Shown here: piece after piece, positions 8,619 through 17,989 of the stretch | How the letters are laid out: each line of letters begins with the position of its first letter | Numbering within the stretch: the stretch's first letter is position 1 | Source of the DNA: a bacterium | Lineage (GTDB): Bacteria > Bacteroidota > Bacteroidia > CAILMK01 > JACPUW01 | Assembly: GCA_016124515.1 (NCBI GenBank) | Contig: WGNN01000076.1 | Span: forward strand, 1 to 42,832 | Direction: 5' to 3' | Length of the DNA stretch: 42,832 nt | Program-made: the position numbers and the translations under genes | Notes under the pieces: model-generated | What the model saw: the letters and a program-made list of their open reading frames with translations, nothing else | What the model was told of the DNA's origin: nothing | The model's database searches: none

Positions 8619-9365
8619 TTACTTCTTGTTTACTTCCCTGATATAGTTCTCAAGTGCCATTTTCATGGAAGGCGCCTGAGGTGTGGGAGCTTCTATATCA
8701 AGGCGTAAGCCGGCATTTTCTACAGCTTCTTTGGTAGATGAGCCGAACGCAGCGATCCGCGTATTATTTTGTTTAAAATCAGGAAAGTTTTCAAACAAAG
8801 ACTTTATACCCGAGGGACTGAAGAAGGCAATGATGTCGAAATTAACATCTGCCAGGTCAGACAAGTCGCTGCAAACGGTACGATAGAGTACCGCTTCTTT
8901 GTATGTGATATTGTATTTGTCTAAGTGGTCGGGTATGTCGCTGTTGCTTACATCCGATCGCAGAAACAAATACTTTTCATTCTTGTGCTTGGTAAGCAAG
9001 TCGTAGATGGTTTTTTCTTTTCCTTTTGGGAAAAACACCTTGCGCTTGCGGTAGGTTATAAACTTTTGAAGGTACAGGGCTATGGCCTCTGATACGCAGA
9101 AGTATTTCATGTCTTGCGATACTTCTACCCTCATTTCTTCGGCAACCCTGAAAAAGTTTTCGATAGCGGTACGGCTCGTAATTATTACGGCTGTGTAGTC
9201 AGGTATATTCACCTTTTGTCGGCGCACTTCTCTTCCAGGCACTGTTTCTACCTGTATGAATTGCCTGAACATGAGTCTAACCCCGTACTTGTCGCTTATA
9301 TCGTAATATGGCGATCGTGCATTCTGAGGTTCGGGTTGCGATATTAATATGGACTTTACCTTCAA
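8619..9365 (-). CDS. hemD: Uroporphyrinogen-III synthase family protein
   Basis: HemD-family protein of 248 residues. The family cyclises hydroxymethylbilane to uroporphyrinogen III in tetrapyrrole synthesis. HemD is poorly conserved, but the layout fits: an N-terminal SILISQPEPQN strand and a TAVIITSRTAIENFF segment, a middle LFLRSDVSNSDIPDHL, then the typical FDIIAFFSPSGIKSLFENF and IAAFGSSTKEAVENAGL. It lies 14-15 bp after the DUF4271 gene and 80 bp before porP on the same strand. A similar DUF4271-hemD pairing occurs in other Bacteroidota. With no other hem genes beside it apart from hemW, a second role linked to the envelope genes cannot be excluded. Confidence 0.85.
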   Translation of the reverse strand: MKVKSILISQPEPQNARSPYYDISDKYGVRLMFRQFIQVETVPGREVRRQKVNIPDYTAVIITSRTAIENFFRVAEEMRVEVSQDMKYFCVSEAIALYLQKFITYRKRKVFFPKGKEKTIYDLLTKHKNEKYLFLRSDVSNSDIPDHLDKYNITYKEAVLYRTVCSDLSDLADVNFDIIAFFSPSGIKSLFENFPDFKQNNTRIAAFGSSTKEAVENAGLRLDIEAPTPQAPSMKMALENYIREVNKK

Positions 9366-9379
9366 GTTTTTATGCCATT

Positions 9380-10066
9380 TTATACTAGGTTTATTAACAG
9401 TTTGCCTACAATCAAGAACGGGCTGATTTCAGCGGCGCAAAGATAGAAAAAAATCAGTATGACATTTTGACCAAAAATTAAGCTGCCTTTTACCATGAGT
9501 CTCAGCATCCTAAACAAAAAGAAGAGCACCAAAAACACGATAACCGCCGATTGAAGTATTCCCGCAATGCCCTCGTTGAGAAACCATTTGGCCAGCAATG
9601 CCACAAAGGCGCCGGCACCTACTATAAACAGGTAGCTGAGCAAATCGATAAAATGGCGGTTGAGTACATTGCCAATTCTAAACAGCGCGGTTTGCAACAC
9701 ATTTACCAACACCAAAAACACGGTGAAGAAAAACAAGGTAACCAGCATATTCACCAAAACGGGGTTGCTAAAATCGTTGTAGGCACCTTGCTGTGCCAAA
9801 AAAACACCTACACTCATCACGCTGAATATGAGCAACATCGAAATGGAAAGCACGTACTTTTCAGGGTTCTCGGCATTGTAATCGCGGTTGGCATCTATAC
9901 TGAGCACCTGCCGGTACAGCCACTGAAATATGGATGGATTGATAAGCCGGGCAAACACAATAAACGACAAAAAGAGTATCATCTTTAAGAAGTTGATAGA
10001 CTTGTCCAAATCGTGCACGCGGTCTATCACCTCTCCCTTTCCTATCAAATCGCTCAGGTAAATCAT
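9380..10066 (-). CDS. DUF4271 family multi-pass membrane protein
   Basis: Integral membrane protein of unknown function, 228 residues from the chosen start. It has about six or seven hydrophobic segments, with one soluble stretch after the first helix (SIDANRDYNAENPEKY), and a hydrophobic C-terminus. The frame is open to an ATG at 10093 inside the previous gene, but the ATG at 10066 (MIYLSDLIGKG) lies just after that gene's stop at 10071 and gives the more usual N-terminus. DUF4271 proteins are found in Bacteroidota, often next to a HemD-like gene as here; their role is not established. I see no catalytic motif. Confidence 0.8.
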   Translation of the reverse strand: MIYLSDLIGKGEVIDRVHDLDKSINFLKMILFLSFIVFARLINPSIFQWLYRQVLSIDANRDYNAENPEKYVLSISMLLIFSVMSVGVFLAQQGAYNDFSNPVLVNMLVTLFFFTVFLVLVNVLQTALFRIGNVLNRHFIDLLSYLFIVGAGAFVALLAKWFLNEGIAGILQSAVIVFLVLFFLFRMLRLMVKGSLIFGQNVILIFFYLCAAEISPFLIVGKLLINLV

Positions 10067-10070
10067 TGTT

Positions 10071-11813
10071 TCAAAAGTAGCTGAGAAAGCCAAAATGTAC
10101 CTTGCCGTTGGTTAAACTTATTGCGGTGTTTTTATTGGCGGCTATGGCGTAGCCAATTGAAAAAATGCCCGGACCGGTTTTAAAGTTGTAGCCAAGCCCG
10201 AATCCATAATATACCTTTCGCTCCAACTTGTTGTGTGCGTTGAACTGTGTGACCATAGCGGCATCGCCAAATAATTTGATGTGTGAATTGCGGTCGGTCA
10301 GGTAGCGGAGTTCCACCGTTTGAATGACGGAGTTTTTTGAAGGAATAGAGCCTTCGTTGTAGCCGCGTATGGTTTTTAAGCCGCCAATCCATTTTACCTG
10401 ACTTTGGCTAAAAGTGCTGTCAACATTTATCACCGACATGTTTTTGGCAAACAACACCAACTTGGGCAATACGGGCAAATAACTACTCAGTGTAGCGGTT
10501 ACATTGGCCACTGTGCTCACTTCGGTTTGGTTGTCGGGCAGGTATTTGTTCTTTTTTCCTACGCTTGCCTCAGCATTTATGGTATAGCCCCGCGCCGGGT
10601 TGGGCAGGTAGTCAAGCTGCGATTTATCCAATCCCAATCCATACAACTGGGTGCCAATATTGCTGTACTGACTAAGCACCGAAGGCAAGCTGTTGAGCGG
10701 ATACGCCCGCGTTTTGTGGTAAAAAAACTTGACCCTGCTATTGCCCGAAAAAAAGTAGGCAAGTGAAATACGCGTGTTTAAATTGATATAAGTGGTGTCG
10801 TACTTCAACAAATCAAATTGAAACTGCACGCCAAGCGGGGTTGACAGCAAAAAAGGATACTCAAAATTGGTATTGAGTTTTTGCGAACTCTGCTGAAATT
10901 TTTCAAAAGCGAGGTCAAAACTTGTCCCTCTGGCAAAGGGGTTTCTGAGTTTAAAGTCAAACTGACCGGTAACCAGCGTTTTATTGCCTGCCGCCGCTTT
11001 GGGTGCCAAGCCTATAATTCCATCAAATGAACTTACTTGCTCGTTTTGTAGATCTAACCAAACCCGCACTTTTCCTTCGTCGCTAAACGATACGCCCGGC
11101 GCTTGCCGCAAACTGAGGTTGGGCAAACCCGCTATTTTCTCTTCTATAGAACTTATTTTCTTGTAGTTGAATACTTCGCCCTTTCGTATATCCAAGTAGT
11201 TGAGCAAAAAGTTGTTGTTTATCTTAATGTCATCTTCGTAGGCGAGCGAGTAAAATGTAAACAGCAATCCTTCATCAACAAACAGGGAAGCTTCCATACC
11301 ATTTGCGCTCGTTTTAAAAGAATCGAGCCACACCCTGGCAAAAGGATAGCCCGAATTTTCGAAATAAATAAGCGCTTCATTGAGCAGGTCGGCATAATTG
11401 CCTGAGGTGGGTACCACACCCGAAATAGAAAAATCGCGGCGCAAGGCACGCTGCCACTCACTTTTGATGTGGTGCAAGTTTATTTTGTTGATTTCTATGG
11501 CTTTGCCCCGCCACAGGTTCAAATCAATTGTATTGGAATCAATGGTTTCTGCCAACACCCTTGCGCCAAGGTAGCCCTCATTCCACCACTCAGTAAGTTT
11601 AGCCGTTTTCCAATTGTGGTATTCATCTATTGTGGCAAACTCCAATAAATCGCGGTCGGCATTTTCTTCTGAGTCGTGTATTGTCACCACATTTGCAGTC
11701 ACAATTTGCGCACTTGCCTTTGCCACAAACAAACAAAATAGCACCCCCCGGAATATACCTGCACATACCTTACTGCCGGCAAGCGTGTTCTTATTGCAAT
11801 TTCTATTTTTCAA
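10071..11813 (-). CDS. BamA/TamA-like outer-membrane protein (POTRA plus barrel)
   Basis: Likely outer-membrane beta-barrel of the Omp85 superfamily, about 580 residues. After a signal peptide (core GVLFCLFVAKASAQ) there are POTRA-like repeats (roughly residues 70-265, including YFENSGYPFARVWLD and a plug-like DIRKGEVFNYKKI), then a 16-strand-type barrel with the superfamily motif KTIRGYNEG (the VRGF/Y motif of barrel strand 6) and a C-terminal aromatic (SYF). It is shorter than BamA (about 800) and closer in size to TamA or FhaC types. No ATG exists at the 5' end: the open frame begins at a TTG (11834), and a TTG at 11813 gives a better signal peptide (MKNRNCNKNTL). That end overlaps the 5' end of hemW on the other strand. 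DUF4271 and hemD follow closely. Confidence 0.8.
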   Translation of the reverse strand: MKNRNCNKNTLAGSKVCAGIFRGVLFCLFVAKASAQIVTANVVTIHDSEENADRDLLEFATIDEYHNWKTAKLTEWWNEGYLGARVLAETIDSNTIDLNLWRGKAIEINKINLHHIKSEWQRALRRDFSISGVVPTSGNYADLLNEALIYFENSGYPFARVWLDSFKTSANGMEASLFVDEGLLFTFYSLAYEDDIKINNNFLLNYLDIRKGEVFNYKKISSIEEKIAGLPNLSLRQAPGVSFSDEGKVRVWLDLQNEQVSSFDGIIGLAPKAAAGNKTLVTGQFDFKLRNPFARGTSFDLAFEKFQQSSQKLNTNFEYPFLLSTPLGVQFQFDLLKYDTTYINLNTRISLAYFFSGNSRVKFFYHKTRAYPLNSLPSVLSQYSNIGTQLYGLGLDKSQLDYLPNPARGYTINAEASVGKKNKYLPDNQTEVSTVANVTATLSSYLPVLPKLVLFAKNMSVINVDSTFSQSQVKWIGGLKTIRGYNEGSIPSKNSVIQTVELRYLTDRNSHIKLFGDAAMVTQFNAHNKLERKVYYGFGLGYNFKTGPGIFSIGYAIAANKNTAISLTNGKVHFGFLSYF

Positions 11814-12886
11814 CGGGGTTAAAGTCTGAAGCAAATTTTGTGGATGCCTTGTGCACCGAAATGCGAATAAAACAAAAGTTTTGGCCCGAACGCACGGCAG
11901 CTACCTTATATTTTGGTGGCGGCAGTCCTTCTATTTTATCTGCCACAAGTTTGCACACCATTTTTGAAAACCTCCACCAAAACTTTGATTTGAGCAATGT
12001 AACTGAGGTAACCTTTGAGTGCAATCCTGACGACATTACCGAAGCAAACCTGAAACTTTGGAAAAAACTGGGCATCAACCGACTGAGCATTGGTATTCAA
12101 AGTTTTGATGACCAAGACCTGAAATTATTAAATCGGGTGCACAACAGCCAACAAGCCATCGGGGCTATTCAAAAAGCACTTGATGCCGGCTTCACCAACC
12201 TTACCATAGATTATATATATGGTATTCCCGGCAAGGACAACGAAAGCATGCTGGCGCAACTTGACTATTTACAAAAATTTAATATCCCGCATTTTTCGGC
12301 TTACGCACTTACCGTTGAACCCAAAACACTCCTGCACCACCAAGTGGCAAAAGGCATGGTAAAGCCGGTGGCGGATGAAAGTTATTTGCGGCAGTATGAA
12401 CTTATAAAGCAGTTTGCCGAAGCGCAGGGTTATGAGCACTACGAAATTTCAAACTTTGCAAAACCCGGGTTCAAAGCGCAACACAACACCAACTATTGGT
12501 ATGGTCTGCCCTACTTGGGCCTTGGCCCTTCGGCTCACTCTTTTGTGCCCGGCACGCGCAGCTGGAATGTAGCCAATACTCCTGCATATATTAAGGCTAT
12601 AAAAAACGAAACCCCATTTTACGAATCGGAAATACTAAGTGAGGCGGACCAATACAACGAATACATAATAACCCTTATCAGAACCGCCCGAGGGCTGAGC
12701 CTTGCTGAAATAAATACTAGATTTGAATATTTTAAACCCCATTTTAGCCAGGTCATTAATTCGCTTGTGGCACAACAACTCGTTTATGAAAAAAACCAGC
12801 ATTTTATACTTACCCACCAAGGTGAGTTTTTATGTGACTATATTTCCACCCAATTGATGTTTGATCCGGATGAAAGCCAAGATTGA
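11720..12886 (+). CDS. hemW: HemW-like radical SAM protein (haem chaperone)
   Basis: Radical SAM protein formerly called an oxygen-independent coproporphyrinogen oxidase and now regarded as a haem chaperone (HemW). The N-terminus reads GIYLHIPYC followed by CRQACSYCNF, the CxxxCxxC [4Fe-4S] site (Cys codons at 11774-11797). Other marks are YFGGGSPS, TFECNPDDI, INRLSIGIQSFDD, YGIPG, HYEISNFAKPG and GLGPSAHSF, and a C-terminal HemN-type domain. HemN's extra N-terminal region is absent, which favours HemW. The start is uncertain: no ATG lies near the expected position. TTG at 11720 is used here; ATA at 11738 would give the textbook N-terminus; the longer open frame from 11630 would run deep into the opposite gene. 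The last 26 bp overlap the cyclase gene. Confidence 0.88.
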   Translation: MPQTNKIAPPGIYLHIPYCRQACSYCNFYFSTGLKSEANFVDALCTEMRIKQKFWPERTAATLYFGGGSPSILSATSLHTIFENLHQNFDLSNVTEVTFECNPDDITEANLKLWKKLGINRLSIGIQSFDDQDLKLLNRVHNSQQAIGAIQKALDAGFTNLTIDYIYGIPGKDNESMLAQLDYLQKFNIPHFSAYALTVEPKTLLHHQVAKGMVKPVADESYLRQYELIKQFAEAQGYEHYEISNFAKPGFKAQHNTNYWYGLPYLGLGPSAHSFVPGTRSWNVANTPAYIKAIKNETPFYESEILSEADQYNEYIITLIRTARGLSLAEINTRFEYFKPHFSQVINSLVAQQLVYEKNQHFILTHQGEFLCDYISTQLMFDPDESQD

Positions 12887-13595
12887 TTTCAATAACCAAA
12901 CATATACTGTCGATTTCGCGAAAGGATTTGACATTTCGGTAGGTGTGGGCGCAGCACATCAGGTAAATGCCTATGGTATGCCCAATGCTGAAATAACCAC
13001 CTACCGCAGCGGCGGATTTGTAGGCGACGTGAATGCCGGTGGCAGTTGCAATGTGAGGAACATAAAATTTAACCCTCACGGAAACGGTACACACACCGAA
13101 TGCGTGGGGCATGTATCAAAAAACTACCAAACCATAAATAAGGTGCTGCACGAATACATGTTTGTCGGTAACCTGATAACCGTAGAAGCCGGTGAATGTA
13201 TTGGTGCTGATGATTTGCAGGTTTTAGACAAGCTGCCCCCGGCTGAAGCCCTTGTTTTGCGCACCTTGCCAAATGGAGCCGATAAAGCACATTTTAACCA
13301 CAGCGGAGCCAATTCTACCTACATTCATCCGCAGGCCATGCAGTTTATTGTAGCCAAAGGCATAAAGCACTTGATACTTGACCTGCCTTCGGTTGATGCA
13401 GAAACCGACCCCGACCTTACCGCGCACAAAATATTTTGGGAACTGGCGTCAGGCGAAACGAGCCAAAAAACCATAACCGAATTGGTGTATATTCCCAACG
13501 AAATAGCTGATGGCTTGTACCTTATAAACTTAATGTTGCCAAATATGTATTGCGACGCCGTACCAAGTAAACCTATATTGTATCCATTGCGTTAA
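12861..13595 (+). CDS. Cyclase / kynurenine formamidase-like hydrolase
   Basis: Metal-dependent hydrolase of the cyclase family (PF04199 type), 244 residues. The signature metal motif HxGTHxDxPxH appears as HGNGTHTECVGH, keeping the histidines and GTH but with E for D and V for P. A later HSGANSTYIHPQAMQFI and HLILDLPSVD are also family-typical. The true substrate (N-formylkynurenine, other cyclic amides) cannot be told: no tryptophan-degradation genes are next to it. It starts 26 bp inside the hemW end, implying translational coupling; an in-frame ATG at 12870 is an alternative start. A long secreted-protein gene follows 10 bp later. Confidence 0.85.
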   Translation: MIRMKAKIDFNNQTYTVDFAKGFDISVGVGAAHQVNAYGMPNAEITTYRSGGFVGDVNAGGSCNVRNIKFNPHGNGTHTECVGHVSKNYQTINKVLHEYMFVGNLITVEAGECIGADDLQVLDKLPPAEALVLRTLPNGADKAHFNHSGANSTYIHPQAMQFIVAKGIKHLILDLPSVDAETDPDLTAHKIFWELASGETSQKTITELVYIPNEIADGLYLINLMLPNMYCDAVPSKPILYPLR

Positions 13596-13605
13596 TATTT
13601 GAGTT

Positions 13606-16380
13606 TTGAAAATTCTCAGCCCTATCATATCCATTATAAAATCTTCTAAGAGCAGCAGCCTATTAGCCGTGTTTTTGTGGCTTCCACTCATTTCGTTGGC
13701 CACGCACAACCGCGCCGGCGAAATAACCTTTCAGCGGGTAGGCGCGCCTGAAGACTACGAATACGAAATAACCTGCACCACCTATACCGACAGCCGAAGT
13801 GTGGCGGCGCACCGCTCTGAAATTGAAATCTTTTTTGGCTATGGACCGCCCAACAACGAAGTGTCGGAAATAGTACCCTGCGTAACCAATGAATGTAAAG
13901 TAACGGTGGCAGCATTTACCTGGCGAAATATGTACCGCACACGCCACAAATTTCCGGGCCCGGGCACCTGCTACATCATCAGCTTTACCGACCCCAACCG
14001 CGTAAGTTCCATCATTAATATAAATGACAGTTTTTCAGTAAACATCCCGTTTTACATAGAAACACAACTCTGCATATTCGACGATTTGGGAATCACTTCA
14101 AACAACAGTCCGGTGCTGCTCGAGATGCCCGTGAGTTTTGCCTGTCTTCACCAGCGCTATATACACAACCCCAATGCCTACGACAAAGACGGCGACAGCA
14201 TTTCTTATTCATTGGTAGTGCCAAAAATGGGCAAAGACCGACCGGTAACCAACTACACAAGTCCTGAAAAAGTAGCGGGCAATACAGGGGGAACTTTTAC
14301 CCTTGACCCCGTGACCGGCGACTTGGTGTGGGACAGCCCCAAAAGACCTGGGCTCTACAATATTGCCTTTAAGGTAACCGAGTGGCGGCGGGTAATAACC
14401 CCTAGTGGAAGTAGTTTTATGCGGCAAATTGGCTATGTAACCCGCGACATGCAGATTATTGTAACCAACTGCAACAACAAACCTCCGCAAATTGCCAACA
14501 TTGACGATATATGTGTGAAAGCCGGTGGCAATGCTATGGTGGAGATAAAGGTGAAAGCCACAGACCCTGACGCAGCCAGCATTATTCACCTGACGGCTAG
14601 CGGCGGACCCTTTGAAGTAGCTGGCCAAACAGCCACTTTCGTAGAACAATACGGCAATCCGGTGGAAGGCGTTTTCAAATGGCAGATAGATTGTTCGCAT
14701 ATAAGAAAACAACCCTACAGTGTGGTTTTTAACGCCACCGATAATGGCAATGGTTTTGCCAATATGGCCCTTACAGATTTGGAACAAGTGAACATAAATG
14801 TAATTGGCCCCGAACCTGAAAACCTGGCTACCGATGCCATAGGAAACGGTATAAAACTCACTTGGGACCCTCCAAAATGCGGCGGCGTCATCAACTATTT
14901 CATTTACCGCAAGAGCAACGAATCGGGCTGGACACCGGGCGATTGCGAAACCGGCGTGCCCAAGTCACTGGGATTTACAAGAGTGGCCATAGTGAAAGGT
15001 GATGTTACTGAGTTTTATGACAACAGAAATGGTAATGGGCTTTTTCATGGTGTGAGCTACTGCTACCGCGTTACAGCGCTTTACAAACTTGATGGGCAGT
15101 TTGAGCAATCGGAAGGAGTGGCATCAAACGAAAGCTGCGCCGAACTGCACCGCGATGTACCTATTATTACAAAGGCATCGGTGCTGGTAACAAAAACCAA
15201 CAACAAAGATGGCGAGGTGGAAATAAACTGGGCAAGCCCCATTGAGCTCGATACCACCCAATATAAACCCTACTACAGGTTTGTGCTCAAACAATCGCCC
15301 GATTTGGATGGCAACAACTACAGTACCTTGATTGACAGGAAATTCAACAACTTTAAACAGCTTAAGACTGATACCCTTTATATTTCAAAACCGCTCAATA
15401 CTGATGTAACTCCCTACTCCTATCAAATTGATTTTTTCCATTTCAATGAAGTAACCCAGCAGGAAGAACTCATTGGTTCGGCCAAATCGGCATCAACACC
15501 CTGGCTCAAAATAAAACCAGCCTACCAGTCGCTTCAATTGATAGTAGAAACCGATGTGCCCTGGAAAAATGATTCATTTGTTTTCTACCGAAAAAGCAGA
15601 AAAACCGGCAATTGGGATTACCTGGGCTCATCAAACACCAATACATACAAAGACAGCAATTTGATAAATGGTGTGGAGTATTGCTACCGCGCCGAAACCT
15701 ACGGCAACTTCAGAGACACCAACATTATTTCCGGCGTTTTCAACCAAAGTCAGGAAGATTGCGAAAAACCAAAAGATACTGTGCCACCCTGCCCTCCGGT
15801 ATTGAGTGCCACGGCTGATTGCGACATGTTTCAGAACTACCTAAGCTGGACTTGGCCTACGCAAGAATGTGCTTTTGACGTTGTGAAATACCGCATCTTC
15901 TTCCAAAACCAGGGTTTAGGCAAATACGTATTAATCGATTCGCTTGAAGGCGGACCACAAATACTTTCGGCCACCGACAACCGCATTGATTTAAAAACCA
16001 ATCTATCGGGTTGCTACAAAATGGTGGTCATAGACTCGTTTAACAATTTGAGCGACACCAGCAATATTGTGTGTGTTGACAATTGCCCCATTTACCGCAT
16101 TCCCAATGTGTTTACACCCACAGGGGATAACATGAACGACACCTTGGTTCCTTTTCCTGATTACCGTTTTGTGAAAAGTGTAGAAATTACCATTCTAAAC
16201 CGTTGGGGGCAGGAAGTGTACACCACCAACGACATACATATAAACTGGGATGGCAAAAACGAGCGAAACGGAAAAGACCTGAACCCCGGCACCTACTATT
16301 ATGTATGTGATATTGAGTATTACATGCTCAAGGAAAACAAAAAAGAAACCCTCACCGGATCAATACAACTAATAAGATAA
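13606..16380 (+). CDS. T9SS type B sorting-domain protein (surface/secreted)
   Basis: Large exported protein of 924 residues. It starts at TTG (MKILSPII) with a long signal region whose hydrophobic core is LLAVFLWLPLISLA, then THNRAGEITFQRVG, an N-terminal module repeatedly seen in large Bacteroidota surface proteins. A cadherin/Ig-like part follows (NAYDKDGDSISYSLVVPKM), then FN3-like domains (from about residue 402, IKLTWDPPKCGGVI) and the C-terminal T9SS type B signal (about 830-924: PNVFTPTGDNMND, ILNRWGQEVY, WDGKNERNGKDLNPGTYYY). Such proteins are exported by the T9SS and may stay on the surface, for example as adhesins; the ligand is unknown. It begins 10 bp after the cyclase gene and ends 3 bp before ribE. 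Confidence 0.9.
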   Translation: MKILSPIISIIKSSKSSSLLAVFLWLPLISLATHNRAGEITFQRVGAPEDYEYEITCTTYTDSRSVAAHRSEIEIFFGYGPPNNEVSEIVPCVTNECKVTVAAFTWRNMYRTRHKFPGPGTCYIISFTDPNRVSSIININDSFSVNIPFYIETQLCIFDDLGITSNNSPVLLEMPVSFACLHQRYIHNPNAYDKDGDSISYSLVVPKMGKDRPVTNYTSPEKVAGNTGGTFTLDPVTGDLVWDSPKRPGLYNIAFKVTEWRRVITPSGSSFMRQIGYVTRDMQIIVTNCNNKPPQIANIDDICVKAGGNAMVEIKVKATDPDAASIIHLTASGGPFEVAGQTATFVEQYGNPVEGVFKWQIDCSHIRKQPYSVVFNATDNGNGFANMALTDLEQVNINVIGPEPENLATDAIGNGIKLTWDPPKCGGVINYFIYRKSNESGWTPGDCETGVPKSLGFTRVAIVKGDVTEFYDNRNGNGLFHGVSYCYRVTALYKLDGQFEQSEGVASNESCAELHRDVPIITKASVLVTKTNNKDGEVEINWASPIELDTTQYKPYYRFVLKQSPDLDGNNYSTLIDRKFNNFKQLKTDTLYISKPLNTDVTPYSYQIDFFHFNEVTQQEELIGSAKSASTPWLKIKPAYQSLQLIVETDVPWKNDSFVFYRKSRKTGNWDYLGSSNTNTYKDSNLINGVEYCYRAETYGNFRDTNIISGVFNQSQEDCEKPKDTVPPCPPVLSATADCDMFQNYLSWTWPTQECAFDVVKYRIFFQNQGLGKYVLIDSLEGGPQILSATDNRIDLKTNLSGCYKMVVIDSFNNLSDTSNIVCVDNCPIYRIPNVFTPTGDNMNDTLVPFPDYRFVKSVEITILNRWGQEVYTTNDIHINWDGKNERNGKDLNPGTYYYVCDIEYYMLKENKKETLTGSIQLIR

Positions 16381-16383
16381 ACC

Positions 16384-16977
16384 ATGTTTAGCGGCATTAT
16401 TGAAGCCATTGGCAAAGTGGTAGCTATAGAAACCATGGGCAGCAACAAGACATTTACCATTGCTTGTCCGCTCTCGCATCAACTCAAAGTAGATCAAAGT
16501 GTTTCGCACAACGGTGTTTGCCTTACCGTAGAAAAATGCAGTGAACACGAACATGTGGTAACTGCTGTGGAAGAAACCTTGGTAAAAACAAACCTTAATG
16601 ACCTGAAGGAAGGAAGCATAGTAAATATTGAGCGGTGTATAACCCTAAACACACTGCTGGATGGCCATTTGGTTCAGGGGCATGTAGATACAGTAGGAAT
16701 CATTCACGAAATTGCCGACCGAAACGGAAGCTATGTACTCACCATAAACTATCCGGATCAGTTTGCCAATTTGCTAATTGAAAAAGGTTCCGTGGCCATT
16801 AATGGCATTAGTCTTACGGTTTTCAATCTGGGCAAAAGCAGTTTTGAAGTTACCATAATACCCTATACATGGCAACACACCATGCTGCAAACTGCCGCAA
16901 CGGGTATGCGGGTCAATTTGGAATTTGATGTTATAGGAAAGTATATCGCACGCAAGCTGGAGCTTACAGCACAGTAG
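16384..16977 (+). CDS. ribE: Riboflavin synthase, alpha chain
   Basis: Dismutates two 6,7-dimethyl-8-ribityllumazine molecules to riboflavin in the last step of vitamin B2 synthesis. The 197-residue protein shows the two lumazine-binding barrel repeats: [12 protein letters not shown] with [10 protein letters not shown] in the first half and [12 protein letters not shown] with [10 protein letters not shown] in the second, ending in the trimerising helix near the C-terminus. It starts 3 bp after the long T9SS cargo gene, and its last 14 bp overlap the end of the convergent obgE gene. No other rib genes are adjacent. Called ribE in the E. coli-type nomenclature (ribB/ribC in others). Confidence 0.95.
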   Translation: MFSGIIEAIGKVVAIETMGSNKTFTIACPLSHQLKVDQSVSHNGVCLTVEKCSEHEHVVTAVEETLVKTNLNDLKEGSIVNIERCITLNTLLDGHLVQGHVDTVGIIHEIADRNGSYVLTINYPDQFANLLIEKGSVAINGISLTVFNLGKSSFEVTIIPYTWQHTMLQTAATGMRVNLEFDVIGKYIARKLELTAQ

Positions 16978-17989
16978 GCGCATCGCTCTCGGCGGTGTTG
17001 AGCTCGTGCCACAGTTGGTCTTTCAGTTGGGTAATGCCTTCGCCGGTAATGGAAGAGATGAAGGTAAATTTCAAATCGCTGTATTGCTTTCGTATTTCAG
17101 CTTTCAACTCATCATCAAGCATATCGCATTTGCTAATGGCAAGCAAGTGTTTTTTACCACCCAAATATTCACTGTATTGCTTTAACTCATCAAGCAGCAT
17201 GCGGTATTCGCTTCTGTAATCTTCGGTATCGGCAGGTATCACAAACAGCAAAATACTGTTGCGTTCAATATGTCTTAGGAAACGCAAACCAAGACCTTTT
17301 CCTTCGTGTGCGCCTTCAATAATTCCCGGAATATCGGCTACCACAAATGAGCGTTGGTCGCGGTAAGGCACCACGCCAAGGTTAGGCGTTAAGGTGGTAA
17401 AAGCATAATCAGCAATTTTGGGTTTGGCAGCAGAAACCACCGAGAGCAGTGTTGACTTGCCGGCATTGGGTTTGCCAACCAAACCTACATCGGCCAGTAT
17501 TTTCAACTCCAAAATTCGCCAGCCTTCGGCTCCTTCTTCGCCCGGTTGGGCATATCTTGGCGTTTGTTGCGTGGGCGATACAAAGTGGTGGTTTCCCTGT
17601 CCACCTCGGCCACCTTGTGCCAAAATATAGGTTTCGCCGTCCTTCACAATTTCAAACAACGTTTCGCCGGTTTCAAAATCCTTGGCGACCGTACCCAAGG
17701 GTACATCAATTATTTCGTCCTGACCCTGCTTGCCGGTACAAAGACTTGCACCACCATTTTGGCCATTTCCAGCTTTTATGTGCTTGCGGTATTTAAGGTG
17801 TAGCAAGGTCCACATTTGCGAATTGCCGCGCAGAATTATATGTCCGCCTCTGCCACCATCACCACCATCGGGGCCACCTTTGTTGGTGTTTTTATCGCGG
17901 TGCAAATGCGAAGATCCCGCACCGCCATGACCCGATTTGCAGTGGATTTTTACGTAGTCAATGAAATTACTTTCTATGCCGCTCCCCAT
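16964..17989 (-). CDS. obgE: Obg-family GTPase ObgE/CgtA
   Basis: Ribosome-associated GTPase acting in 50S maturation and in the stringent response. The 341-residue protein has the glycine-rich Obg fold (about residues 1-160, with [16 protein letters not shown] and [11 protein letters not shown]) and then the G domain: P-loop [12 protein letters not shown] near 167-178, [16 protein letters not shown] and the guanine-specificity SKCD. There is no C-terminal OCT extension, as is common in this phylum. Its ATG shares the last base of the adk stop (TAATG), so the two are translationally coupled. The 3' end overlaps ribE on the other strand. Obg proteins are known to bind ppGpp. Confidence 0.96.
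   Translation of the reverse strand: MGSGIESNFIDYVKIHCKSGHGGAGSSHLHRDKNTNKGGPDGGDGGRGGHIILRGNSQMWTLLHLKYRKHIKAGNGQNGGASLCTGKQGQDEIIDVPLGTVAKDFETGETLFEIVKDGETYILAQGGRGGQGNHHFVSPTQQTPRYAQPGEEGAEGWRILELKILADVGLVGKPNAGKSTLLSVVSAAKPKIADYAFTTLTPNLGVVPYRDQRSFVVADIPGIIEGAHEGKGLGLRFLRHIERNSILLFVIPADTEDYRSEYRMLLDELKQYSEYLGGKKHLLAISKCDMLDDELKAEIRKQYSDLKFTFISSITGEGITQLKDQLWHELNTAESDAPTVL

Noticed and set aside
9551-9988. Plus-strand 145-codon frame antisense to the DUF4271 gene
   Set aside because: Low-complexity His/Gln/Lys-rich translation of the kind produced opposite a membrane-protein gene.
10067-10093. Upstream ATG for the DUF4271 gene
   Set aside because: It lies inside the preceding gene; the ATG at 10066 is right after that gene's stop and fits better.
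11630-11719. N-terminal extension of hemW to an upstream ATG
   Set aside because: The extra 30 residues do not look like HemW and the codons serve the opposite-strand outer-membrane gene; the family N-terminus starts near 11738.
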